A stretch of DNA of 5,620 bases. Source: Pseudomonadota bacterium. GTDB taxonomy: Bacteria > Pseudomonadota > Gammaproteobacteria > Burkholderiales > Burkholderiaceae_B. This document shows positions 1 to 5,620 of the stretch, piece after piece. Each line of letters starts with the position of its first letter. Position 1 is the stretch's first letter. The notes beneath the pieces are model-generated. The model saw nothing but the letters and a program-made list of their open reading frames with translations. It made no database searches and was not told where the DNA came from. The stretch lies in contig JAEZGR010000090.1 of assembly GCA_023437255.1 (NCBI GenBank), positions 1 to 5,620 of the forward strand, in the 5' to 3' direction. The position numbers and the translations under genes are program-made.

Positions 1-1707
1 TGGGCGCATGCCCTGTTCACGCGCGACGTGATGCCGCTGCTGACCCCGATAGGTCTGGACCCGGCGCATCCGTTCCCACGCGTTTACAACAAAAGTCTCA
101 ACTTCATCGTGCCCCTGGCCGGCACCGATGCGTTCGGTCGCAAGGCTTCGATCGCCATTCTGCAGGCGCCGCGGGCGCTGCCACGCATCGTCAAGGTGCC
201 GGTGGAAATCTGTGGCATTCCGCACGGCTTTGTGCTGCTGACGACGCTGATCCGTGCCTTTATCGCCGATCTGTTTCCCGGGCTCGAAGTGAAGGGCTGC
301 TACCAGTGGCGGGTCACACGCAACAGCGATTTGTTCGTCGACGAAGAAGAAATCACCAATCTGCGCCACGCGCTGCAGGGCGAGCTCTCGCAGCGCAACT
401 TCGGTGCGGCGGTAAGGCTCGAGATCGACGATTCGACGCCCGAGGACCTGGAAGTCTTTCTCCAGAATGAGTTCAGCCTGGCTCCGCAGGACACCTACCG
501 TGTGCTCGGTCCGGTCAATCTTTCGCGCCTCATGCAGATGTGCAATGCGGTGGAGCGGCCGGATCTGTCCTTTCCCGTGTACAAGGCATCGATGCCCGCG
601 CCGTTTGACGAGGTGCGTGACAACCCCGATGAACTGTTCGCCGCGATTTCCCGGCAGGATCAGCTGCTGCACCATCCGTATCAGTCCTTCCAGCCGGTAC
701 TCGACTTCCTCACTGCTGCAGCCACTGACCCCAATGTGGTGGCCATCAAGCAGACCATCTACCGCACCGGCGAAGATTCCGAACTGATGCGATTACTGGT
801 CGCCGCTGCCAAGGCCGGCAAGGAAGTGACCGTGGTGGTCGAACTGATGGCCCGCTTCGACGAGCAGACCAACATCAACTGGGCGGCCAAGCTCGAAGAA
901 GTGGGTGCGCACGTCAGTTATGGTGTGGGGGGCCACAAGACCCACGCGAAGATGGTGCTGGTGCTGCGCCGCGAAGGCGGCCGCATCAAGCGTTATGGCC
1001 ACCTGGGTACCGGCAACTATCACCCGCGCACCGCAAAGCTCTATACCGACTTTGGCCTGATCACGGCCGAGCAACGTCTGTGCGAGGACATGGACAAGGT
1101 ATTTTCGCTGCTGACGGGTCTGGGCGCGCGCCGGCCCCTGCGCCTTCTGCTGCAGTCGCCCTTCACGCTGCATGACACGATGGTGGCCATGGTCAGGGCC
1201 GAGGCCGAGGCCGCGCGTGCGGGCCGCCGCGCCCGCATCATGGCCAAAATGAACTCCCTGCTTGAGCCGGGCATCATCGATGAGTTGTACAAGGCCAGCC
1301 AGGCGGGGGTGAAGATCGACCTTATCGTGCGCGGTGCCTGTGCATTACGCGCGGGCGTGCCGGGCCTCTCGGAAAATATCCGCGTACGTTCGATCGTGGG
1401 GCGCTTTCTCGAGCATTCCCGCGTCTACTACTTTTACGCCAATGGCACCGAGAACGTGTACCTGTCGTCGGCCGACTGGATGGATCGCAACTTCTTTCGC
1501 CGGGTCGAGATTGCATTTCCCGTGCTGGACCGCCGCCTGAAACGAAGGGTGATCCGGGAGTCGTTCACGATCGCCCTGCGTGACAACCAGTTGGCCTGGC
1601 GCGCGCAACCCAATGGCACCTATACCCGCTTGCGCAGCCGCGGAAGGCCGGTCAACATTCACGAAACGCTCATGTCGGAACTGGGAGGGCGCCCGCGTAC
1701 AGCCTGA
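1..1707 (+). CDS. ppk: Polyphosphate kinase 1, 5'-truncated by the window edge
   Basis: PPK1 reversibly moves the terminal phosphate of ATP onto a growing inorganic polyphosphate chain through a phosphohistidine. The frame is open from base 1, so the true start lies upstream; 568 codons are present. Lining the active site up with E. coli PPK (688 residues) puts base 1 near residue 121, and the stop then falls exactly at the E. coli length. What remains is most of the head domain and both C-terminal phospholipase-D-like domains. Visible key residues are the phosphorylated His (E. coli H435) in THAK at 943-945, the second His (H454) in YGHLGTG at 1000-1002, the His of FLEHSR (H592) at 1414-1416, and the metal/phosphate-binding Arg residues (R375, R405) in TIYRTG at 763-765 and ELMARFDE at 853-855. 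No key residue is missing and there is no frameshift. No convincing terminator follows, so some read-through into pstS is possible. Identity is near certain; the start cannot be seen. Confidence 0.98.
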   Translation, partial: WAHALFTRDVMPLLTPIGLDPAHPFPRVYNKSLNFIVPLAGTDAFGRKASIAILQAPRALPRIVKVPVEICGIPHGFVLLTTLIRAFIADLFPGLEVKGCYQWRVTRNSDLFVDEEEITNLRHALQGELSQRNFGAAVRLEIDDSTPEDLEVFLQNEFSLAPQDTYRVLGPVNLSRLMQMCNAVERPDLSFPVYKASMPAPFDEVRDNPDELFAAISRQDQLLHHPYQSFQPVLDFLTAAATDPNVVAIKQTIYRTGEDSELMRLLVAAAKAGKEVTVVVELMARFDEQTNINWAAKLEEVGAHVSYGVGGHKTHAKMVLVLRREGGRIKRYGHLGTGNYHPRTAKLYTDFGLITAEQRLCEDMDKVFSLLTGLGARRPLRLLLQSPFTLHDTMVAMVRAEAEAARAGRRARIMAKMNSLLEPGIIDELYKASQAGVKIDLIVRGACALRAGVPGLSENIRVRSIVGRFLEHSRVYYFYANGTENVYLSSADWMDRNFFRRVEIAFPVLDRRLKRRVIRESFTIALRDNQLAWRAQPNGTYTRLRSRGRPVNIHETLMSELGGRPRTA

Positions 1708-1737
1708 GCAACGGTCGCGCAGACCCGTTATCGGAGA

Positions 1738-1771
1738 CTGTCATGAACATGTCACATTGCCTGCGTACCAT
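1738..1771 (+). promoter_or_regulatory. Pho box and -10 of the pstS promoter
   Basis: Bases 1738-1755 read CTGTCATGAACATGTCAC: two 7-base PhoB half-sites (CTGTCAT, ATGTCAC) set 11 bases apart. This matches 15 of 18 positions of the enterobacterial Pho-box consensus. Exactly ten bases further on, TACCAT at 1766-1771 matches the -10 consensus at four of six positions. At PhoB-activated promoters the box takes the place of the -35 element at about this distance. Transcription would then start near 1778, giving a leader of about 50 bases before pstS. The box begins 31 bases after the ppk stop. The inferred role is induction of pstSCAB under phosphate limitation; the start site is a prediction. 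Confidence 0.85.
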
Positions 1772-1813
1772 TTCATGTGTGCTCAATATGCACCCAGATT
1801 TCCAGGATCTACG

Positions 1814-1820
1814 AAAAGGA
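1814..1820 (+). promoter_or_regulatory. Shine-Dalgarno of pstS
   Basis: AAAAGGA lies eight bases before the ATG at 1829, a near-ideal spacing. It decides the pstS start: the same frame stays open upstream as far as 1580, but only the 1829 start has this site and puts a signal peptide at the N-terminus. Confidence 0.85.
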
Positions 1821-1828
1821 CACCCTAC

Positions 1829-2872
1829 ATGTTCAAACGCGTTTTCAAGCAAATTTCGGTCGGTGTGGCGCTGTCGGCTGCAGCCCTGTCGGCACACGCC
1901 GTCGACATCACTGGCGCCGGTGCATCGTTCCCGTTCCCCATCTATGCCAAGTGGGCTGCCCAGTATCAGCAGGAAACGGGTGCGCGCATCAACTATCAAT
2001 CCATTGGTTCGGGCGGTGGCCAGCAGCAGATCATTGCACGCACCGTCGATTTCGGCGCCTCGGATGACCCGATGAAGGCCGCCGACCTGGAGCAGCACAA
2101 TCTGCTGCAGTTCCCTGCCATTATTGGTGGGGTCGTGCCGGTGGTGAACGTCGACGGCATCAAGCCGGGTGAACTCAAGCTCTCGGGTGCGGTGCTCGCC
2201 GATATTTTCCTCAACAAGATCAAGAAGTGGGACGACGAGGCCATCAAGGCGCTGAACCCGGACCTGAAGCTGCCAAGTGCGTCCATCATTGTGGTCCACC
2301 GTTCCGATGGTTCCGGCACCACCTTCAACTGGACCAACTATCTGTCGAAGGTCTCGCCCGCTTGGAAGGAAACCGTGGGTGAAGGCAAGGCCGTGAAATG
2401 GCCGACAGGGCAGGGCGGCAAGGGTAACGAAGGCGTCGCCGCCTACGTGCGCCAGCTGAGGAACTCGATCGGCTATGTCGAGTATGCTTACGCCAAACAG
2501 AACCAGCTGTCGTGGGCGCAGATGCAGAACAAGGAAGGTCAGTTCGTTCAGCCTTCTGAGCAGACCTTTGCTGCCGCCGCCGCCAATGCCGACTGGAACA
2601 GCGTGCCCGGCATGGGCGTGGTGCTGACCGATGAGCCGGGTGCAGAATCTTGGCCCATCACGGCGGCCAGTTTCATCCTGGTGCACAAGTCTCAGAACAA
2701 GCCCGAGAACGGCAAGGCCGTGCTGGATTTCTTTGACTGGGCCTTCAAGAATGGCGGCAAGATGGCCGTGGAACTTGACTACGTGCCCATGCCCGAAAGC
2801 GTGGCTGACCAGATCCGTGAACAGTGGCGCTCCCAGGTCAAGTCGGCCGACGGTGCAGCGGTCTGGAAGTAA
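1829..2872 (+). CDS. pstS: Periplasmic phosphate-binding protein PstS
   Basis: PstS binds phosphate in the periplasm and delivers it to the PstC-PstA channel. The product has 347 residues, the usual size. Residues 1-24 form a signal peptide: basic start (MFKR), hydrophobic core, and a likely signal-peptidase I cut after SAHA, before VDITGAG. There is no lipobox Cys, so it should be a soluble periplasmic protein. Phosphate-contact residues line up with those of E. coli: S33-F34 in GAGASFP (E. coli has Thr-Phe, a conservative change), S61 in IGSGGG, D79 in FGASDDP, and R158 with S162-G163-T164 in HRSDGSGTT. The segments KIKKWDDEAI, GGKGNEGVAA and IGYVEYAYAKQN are also typical of the family. It follows a Pho box and leads the pstSCAB operon. 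It is separated from pstC by 134 bases with strong secondary structure, which fits PstS being needed in excess over the membrane subunits. Assignment is very secure. Confidence 0.98.
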   Translation: MFKRVFKQISVGVALSAAALSAHAVDITGAGASFPFPIYAKWAAQYQQETGARINYQSIGSGGGQQQIIARTVDFGASDDPMKAADLEQHNLLQFPAIIGGVVPVVNVDGIKPGELKLSGAVLADIFLNKIKKWDDEAIKALNPDLKLPSASIIVVHRSDGSGTTFNWTNYLSKVSPAWKETVGEGKAVKWPTGQGGKGNEGVAAYVRQLRNSIGYVEYAYAKQNQLSWAQMQNKEGQFVQPSEQTFAAAAANADWNSVPGMGVVLTDEPGAESWPITAASFILVHKSQNKPENGKAVLDFFDWAFKNGGKMAVELDYVPMPESVADQIREQWRSQVKSADGAAVWK

Positions 2873-2882
2873 CAGTAAAATC

Positions 2883-2943
2883 GGGGGCCGAGCCGCCCCC
2901 TGTCCTGCCAGGACGGCGCTGCATGCGTGCGGGGGCCGTCCTG
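2883..2943 (+). promoter_or_regulatory. Overlapping stem-loops in the pstS-pstC gap
   Basis: Starting ten bases after the pstS stop, several perfect stems can form in the mRNA: GGGGGC 2883-2888 with GCCCCC 2895-2900; GTCCT 2902-2906 with AGGAC 2910-2914; and CAGGACGGC 2909-2917 with GCCGTCCTG 2935-2943 (9 bp, 17-base loop). The second and third share the segment 2910-2914, so only one of them can form at a time. GCCCCC 2895-2900 could also pair with GGGGGC 2931-2936. No run of T follows any stem, so this is not a classical intrinsic terminator. A likely role, by inference, is protecting the 3' end of pstS mRNA or partly ending transcription, so that less pstCAB than pstS is made. The stems are seen directly; the function is not shown. 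Confidence 0.6.
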
Positions 2944-2947
2944 TTCC

Positions 2948-2958
2948 TATAAAAATAA
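2948..2958 (+). other. A/T-rich patch, possible mRNA cleavage site or -10
   Basis: TATAAAAATAA stands out in GC-rich surroundings, five bases after the 9-bp stem ending at 2943. An unpaired AU-rich stretch next to a stem is the kind of place RNase E cuts. TATAAA at 2948-2953 also matches five of six bases of a -10, but there is no credible -35 or Pho box at the right distance. TAA at 2956-2958 is also the in-frame stop that bounds the possible starts of pstC. Function is a guess. Confidence 0.3.
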
Positions 2959-3006
2959 CCCCCGTTTTCCTGCTCCCGTCACCGGTGTAACGCCCAAACT
3001 CCTGTC

Positions 3007-3945
3007 ATGAAGAGTCATTCCAACGCGCTGATGGACCTGTTGTTCAAGAACCTGACGCGCTCCTTTGCGTTCCTGGTGTTCATACTGCTCGCCGGCATCA
3101 TGCTGTCGCTCATCTGGGGCAGCCGCGAGTCCATCGCAGAATACGGGCTCAGCTTCCTCTGGACCAATGACTGGGATCCGGTGCGCAACATCTACGGCGC
3201 GCTGGTGCCCATCACAGGTACGCTGCTCACCTCGCTTATCGCGCTGGTCATCGCCGTGCCGGTGTCATTCGGCATTGCCATGTTCCTCACCGAGCTCTCG
3301 CCGGTATGGCTGCGCCGCCCGCTGGGAACGGCCATCGAGATGCTCGCTGCGATCCCTTCGATCATCTATGGCATGTGGGGCCTGTTTGTCTTCGTGCCCA
3401 TCTTCCAGCAGTACATCCAGCCGCACGTCATCGATTTCTTCGAAGGCATACCGGTGCTGGAACAGGTGTTCGGCGGGCCGCCCTTTGGTATTGGGGTGTT
3501 CACAGCCGGGCTGATCCTGTCGATCATGATCATTCCCTTCATTGCTGCGGTCATGCGCGACGTGTTCGAAGTGGTGCCACCGATGCTGAAGGAGTCGGCT
3601 TACGGGCTGGGCAGTACAACGTGGGAGGTGGTCTGGAAGGTGGTGCTGCCCTACACCAAGACCGGGGTGATCGGCGGCATCATGCTCGGCCTGGGCCGTG
3701 CGTTGGGTGAAACCATGGCGGTGACGTTTGTCATCGGGAACTCCTTCAACCTTCCGAACTCCCTGTTCGCGCCCTCCAACTCCATTGCGTCGGCGCTCGC
3801 CAATGAGTTCAACGAGGCCGGCGGCATACAGAAATCCGCGCTGCTCGAGCTGGGGCTGATTCTGTTCCTGATCACCACCATCGTGCTTGCGCTGTCCAAG
3901 GTTCTGTTGCTGCGCCTGTCCAAATCCGAAGGAACCTCGCATTGA
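3007..3945 (+). CDS. pstC: Phosphate ABC transporter permease PstC
   Basis: PstC is one of the two inner-membrane channel subunits of the phosphate importer and pairs with PstA. The product has 312 residues. About six membrane helices can be read, near residues 18-38, 65-95, 107-133, 161-183, 217-245 and 278-302. The cytoplasmic EAA loop that docks on PstB is at about 196-215 (ESAYGLG ... VVLP). It is followed by [10 protein letters not shown], whose Arg (R231) and Glu (E235) correspond to charged residues reported to be important for transport in the E. coli permeases. The start is the first possible one after an in-frame TAA at 2956; the next ATG is at 3031. Neither has a recognisable Shine-Dalgarno, which is unusual beside its neighbours. 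The 3' end overlaps the proposed pstA start by four bases. Function is secure; the exact start is slightly less so. Confidence 0.96.
   Translation: MKSHSNALMDLLFKNLTRSFAFLVFILLAGIMLSLIWGSRESIAEYGLSFLWTNDWDPVRNIYGALVPITGTLLTSLIALVIAVPVSFGIAMFLTELSPVWLRRPLGTAIEMLAAIPSIIYGMWGLFVFVPIFQQYIQPHVIDFFEGIPVLEQVFGGPPFGIGVFTAGLILSIMIIPFIAAVMRDVFEVVPPMLKESAYGLGSTTWEVVWKVVLPYTKTGVIGGIMLGLGRALGETMAVTFVIGNSFNLPNSLFAPSNSIASALANEFNEAGGIQKSALLELGLILFLITTIVLALSKVLLLRLSKSEGTSH
3928..3945 (+). promoter_or_regulatory. Shine-Dalgarno and overlapping TTGA start/stop, pstC-pstA
   Basis: GAAGGA at 3928-3933 sits eight bases before TTG at 3942. The TTG overlaps the pstC stop TGA (3943-3945) in a TTGA four-base overlap typical of translational coupling. 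This supports a TTG start for pstA. The rival ATG at 3960 has only GAGCGGGG (3944-3951) in front of it. Confidence 0.6.
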
Positions 3946-4823
3946 GCGGGGCCATCAACATGTTTGAATCTGATTCTGTCGTCAGTCTCTCCAACCGTGT
4001 CTACCGGCGCAGGCAGCTCGTCAACCGCGTGATGCTCACGCTGTCGGGCGCGGCCGTGGCGTTCGGCCTGTTCTGGCTGTTCTGGATTATTCTCACGCTG
4101 CTCACCAAGGGGGCGTCCGCGCTGTCATTCTCACTGCTCACGCAATCGACGCCGCCTCCTGGCGCCGACGGCGGTCTTTTGAACGCAATCGTGGGCAGTG
4201 TGTTGATGGCCGGTGTGGCCACGATCATCGGCACGCCCATTGGCGTGCTGGCGGGTACCTACCTGGCTGAGTACGGTAATCGCGGCTGGCTCGCGCCGGC
4301 CACCCGCTTTTTGAACGACGTGCTCCTGTCGGCGCCTTCGATCGTGATCGGCCTGTTCATCTACGCGGTGTACGTCGCTCAGGTGGAGCATTACTCAGGC
4401 TGGGCTGGTGCACTGGCACTGGCGATCATCGTGGTGCCGGTGGTGGTGCGATCGACCGACAACATGCTGATGCTGGTGCCCAACAGCCTGCGCGAGGCTG
4501 CGGCGGCACTGGGCTGCCCCAAGTGGCGCATCATCACGCTGATCTGCTACCGCGCCGCGCGCTCGGGCATGATCACGGGCGTGCTGCTGGCCATTGCACG
4601 TATTTCGGGCGAAACGGCGCCACTTTTGTTTACCGCGCTGAACAATCAGTTCATGTCGTTGAACATGAACGCACCCATAGCCAACCTGCCGGTGGTGATC
4701 TTCCAATACGCAGCCAGCCCGTTCGAAGACTGGAATCGTCTGGCCTGGGCCGGTGCCGTACTGATCACCCTGCTGGTGCTGGGTATCAATATTCTCGCGC
4801 GCAGCCTCTTCCGAAACAAATAA
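3942..4823 (+). CDS. pstA: Phosphate ABC transporter permease PstA
   Basis: PstA is the second inner-membrane channel subunit, partner of PstC. From TTG 3942 it has 293 residues; from the in-frame ATG at 3960 it has 287. The E. coli protein has 296. TTG is preferred for its Shine-Dalgarno and its overlap with the pstC stop, but the ATG remains possible, and the six residues in dispute carry no motif. After a basic cytoplasmic start (YRRRQLVNR) come about six membrane helices, near residues 32-55, 80-108, 128-147, 153-170, 207-230 and 264-288. The EAA loop is [14 protein letters not shown] (182-195). [15 protein letters not shown] (216-230) carries the Arg (R220) matching E. coli R220, reported to be required for phosphate transport. 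The segments [25 protein letters not shown] and [10 protein letters not shown] are typical of PstA. Function is very secure. Confidence 0.96.
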   Translation: MSGAINMFESDSVVSLSNRVYRRRQLVNRVMLTLSGAAVAFGLFWLFWIILTLLTKGASALSFSLLTQSTPPPGADGGLLNAIVGSVLMAGVATIIGTPIGVLAGTYLAEYGNRGWLAPATRFLNDVLLSAPSIVIGLFIYAVYVAQVEHYSGWAGALALAIIVVPVVVRSTDNMLMLVPNSLREAAAALGCPKWRIITLICYRAARSGMITGVLLAIARISGETAPLLFTALNNQFMSLNMNAPIANLPVVIFQYAASPFEDWNRLAWAGAVLITLLVLGINILARSLFRNK

Positions 4824-4829
4824 GCTCAA

Positions 4830-4847
4830 GGCGGCGCAGCAGCCGCC
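4830..4847 (+). promoter_or_regulatory. Small GC hairpin between pstA and pstB
   Basis: GGCGGC (4830-4835) pairs perfectly with GCCGCC (4842-4847) around a six-base GCAGCA loop. The stem ends just before the weak pstB ribosome site (GGAA 4849-4852). There is no T run after it, so it is not a terminator. It may affect mRNA stability or pstB translation, but in GC-rich DNA a stem this short can arise by chance. Confidence 0.4.
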
Positions 4848-4859
4848 CGGAACTCTGAA

Positions 4860-5620
4860 ATGACTAATTCCGCTACCGCCGATTCCATCAAGCTCGACGT
4901 CAGGAACCTGAACTTCTATTACGGCAGCTTTCATGCCATCAAGAACGTCAACATGTCGATTCACCAGAACAAGGTGACGGCGTTCATCGGTCCCTCGGGC
5001 TGCGGCAAATCCACGCTGCTGCGCACGTTCAATCGCATGTTCGAGCTCTACCCGGGTCAGCGCGCCGAGGGCGAAATTCTGCTTGACGGTCAGGACGTGC
5101 TCGCATCGAAGGTCGATATTTCGCTCATTCGTGCCAAGATCGGCATGGTGTTTCAGAAGCCGACCCCGTTCCCCATGAGCATCTACGACAACGTCGCCTT
5201 CGGCGTACGCCTGTTCGAAAAGCTCAGCAAGGCGGAAATGGACGAGCGCGTCGAGTGGGCGCTCAGCAAGGCGGCGCTGTGGAACGAGGTGAAGGACAAG
5301 CTGAATCAGAGCGGCAACGGCCTTTCCGGTGGCCAGCAACAGCGCCTGTGCATCGCACGCGGCGTGGCAATCAAGCCCGAAGTGCTGCTGCTGGACGAAC
5401 CCTGCTCCGCCCTCGACCCCATTTCCACGGCGAAGATCGAAGAACTGATCGCGGAACTGAAGTCCGACTACACCGTGGTGATCGTCACCCACAACATGCA
5501 ACAGGCCGCCCGTTGTTCCGACTACACGGCGTACATGTATTTGGGTGAACTCATGGAATACGGCGAAACAGACCAGATCTTCGTGAAGCCGGCCCGCAAA
5601 GAGACCGAAGACTACATCAC
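4860..5620 (+). CDS. pstB: Phosphate ABC transporter ATPase PstB, 3' end cut by the window
   Basis: PstB hydrolyses ATP on the cytoplasmic face to drive phosphate import through PstC-PstA. There are 253 complete codons and no stop before the window edge. The last residues, ETEDYIT, match the usual PstB tail that ends a few residues later, so only about four or five codons plus the stop are missing. The nucleotide-binding motifs are complete: Walker [10 protein letters not shown] (44-52), Q-loop Q99 in [11 protein letters not shown], signature LSGGQQQR (155-162), Walker B VLLLDEP (175-181) with catalytic E180, D-loop SALD (183-186) and H-loop H211 in [21 protein letters not shown] near the start and [18 protein letters not shown] are also typical of PstB. 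The ATG is preceded by a weak site, GGAA at 4849-4852, seven bases away. It lies 36 bases after pstA in the same operon. phoU would be expected next. Confidence 0.97.
   Translation, partial: MTNSATADSIKLDVRNLNFYYGSFHAIKNVNMSIHQNKVTAFIGPSGCGKSTLLRTFNRMFELYPGQRAEGEILLDGQDVLASKVDISLIRAKIGMVFQKPTPFPMSIYDNVAFGVRLFEKLSKAEMDERVEWALSKAALWNEVKDKLNQSGNGLSGGQQQRLCIARGVAIKPEVLLLDEPCSALDPISTAKIEELIAELKSDYTVVIVTHNMQQAARCSDYTAYMYLGELMEYGETDQIFVKPARKETEDYI

Noticed and set aside
28..30. GTG at 28 as the ppk start
   Set aside because: The conserved PPK1 sequence continues upstream of it to base 1 (FTRDVMPLLTP), so this codon is internal and the gene is cut by the window edge.
1710..1729. Possible ppk terminator (AACGG ... 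CCGTT)
   Set aside because: The stem is only five base pairs with a ten-base loop and no T run follows, so it does not qualify as an intrinsic terminator.
1743..2075. Open frame of 110 codons starting within the Pho box
   Set aside because: It begins upstream of the predicted transcript start, runs out of frame through pstS, and has no ribosome site or recognisable product.
1670..2686. Minus-strand open frame of 338 codons opposite pstS
   Set aside because: It is the antisense shadow of pstS and its promoter region, with low-complexity composition and no recognisable domain.
2948..2953. TATAAA as the -10 of a separate pstC promoter
   Set aside because: The bases about 17 upstream (GCGTGC) do not resemble a -35, and no Pho box lies at the required distance.
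4395..5501. Long minus-strand open frame (368 codons) opposite pstA and pstB
   Set aside because: It lies across two well-conserved + strand genes, its translation is rich in His, Gln, Arg and Val with no family motif, and such antisense frames are common in GC-rich DNA.

Overview
The window is a stretch of phosphate-metabolism genes, all on the + strand. In order they are the 3' part of ppk1 (polyphosphate kinase), then pstS, pstC, pstA and nearly all of pstB, which together encode the high-affinity phosphate ABC transporter. The DNA is GC-rich (roughly 60% by eye, not computed). The PPK1 and PstS sequences look betaproteobacterial (Rhodocyclales or Burkholderiales type), but I cannot name a genus from the sequence alone.

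Layout: positions 1-1707 are ppk1, cut at its 5' end by the window edge; about 120 N-terminal residues are missing by comparison with E. coli PPK. The 121-base gap 1708-1828 holds a good PhoB box (1738-1755), a -10-like hexamer at the right distance, and a clear Shine-Dalgarno for pstS. pstS (1829-2872) encodes the periplasmic phosphate-binding protein with a signal peptide. The 134-base gap 2873-3006 holds several GC-rich stem-loops that partly exclude one another, followed by a short A/T-rich stretch, and no recognisable ribosome binding site for pstC. pstC (3007-3945) and pstA (3942-4823) encode the two membrane permeases; they overlap by four bases if pstA starts at its TTG. A 36-base gap with a small GC hairpin leads to pstB (4860 to the window end), the ATPase, which lacks only its last few codons.

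How they work together: when phosphate is scarce, PhoB would be expected to bind the box before pstS and drive pstSCAB. PstS captures phosphate in the periplasm, PstC and PstA carry it across the inner membrane, and PstB powers the step. PPK1 stores phosphate as polyphosphate, and its position just upstream links uptake to storage. phoU probably follows pstB, but it is outside the window.

I found no mobile element, CRISPR, RNA gene or undescribed system. The coding part is ordinary and well conserved. The points worth a second look are regulatory: the pstS-pstC gap, the missing Shine-Dalgarno of pstC, and the TTG start of pstA.
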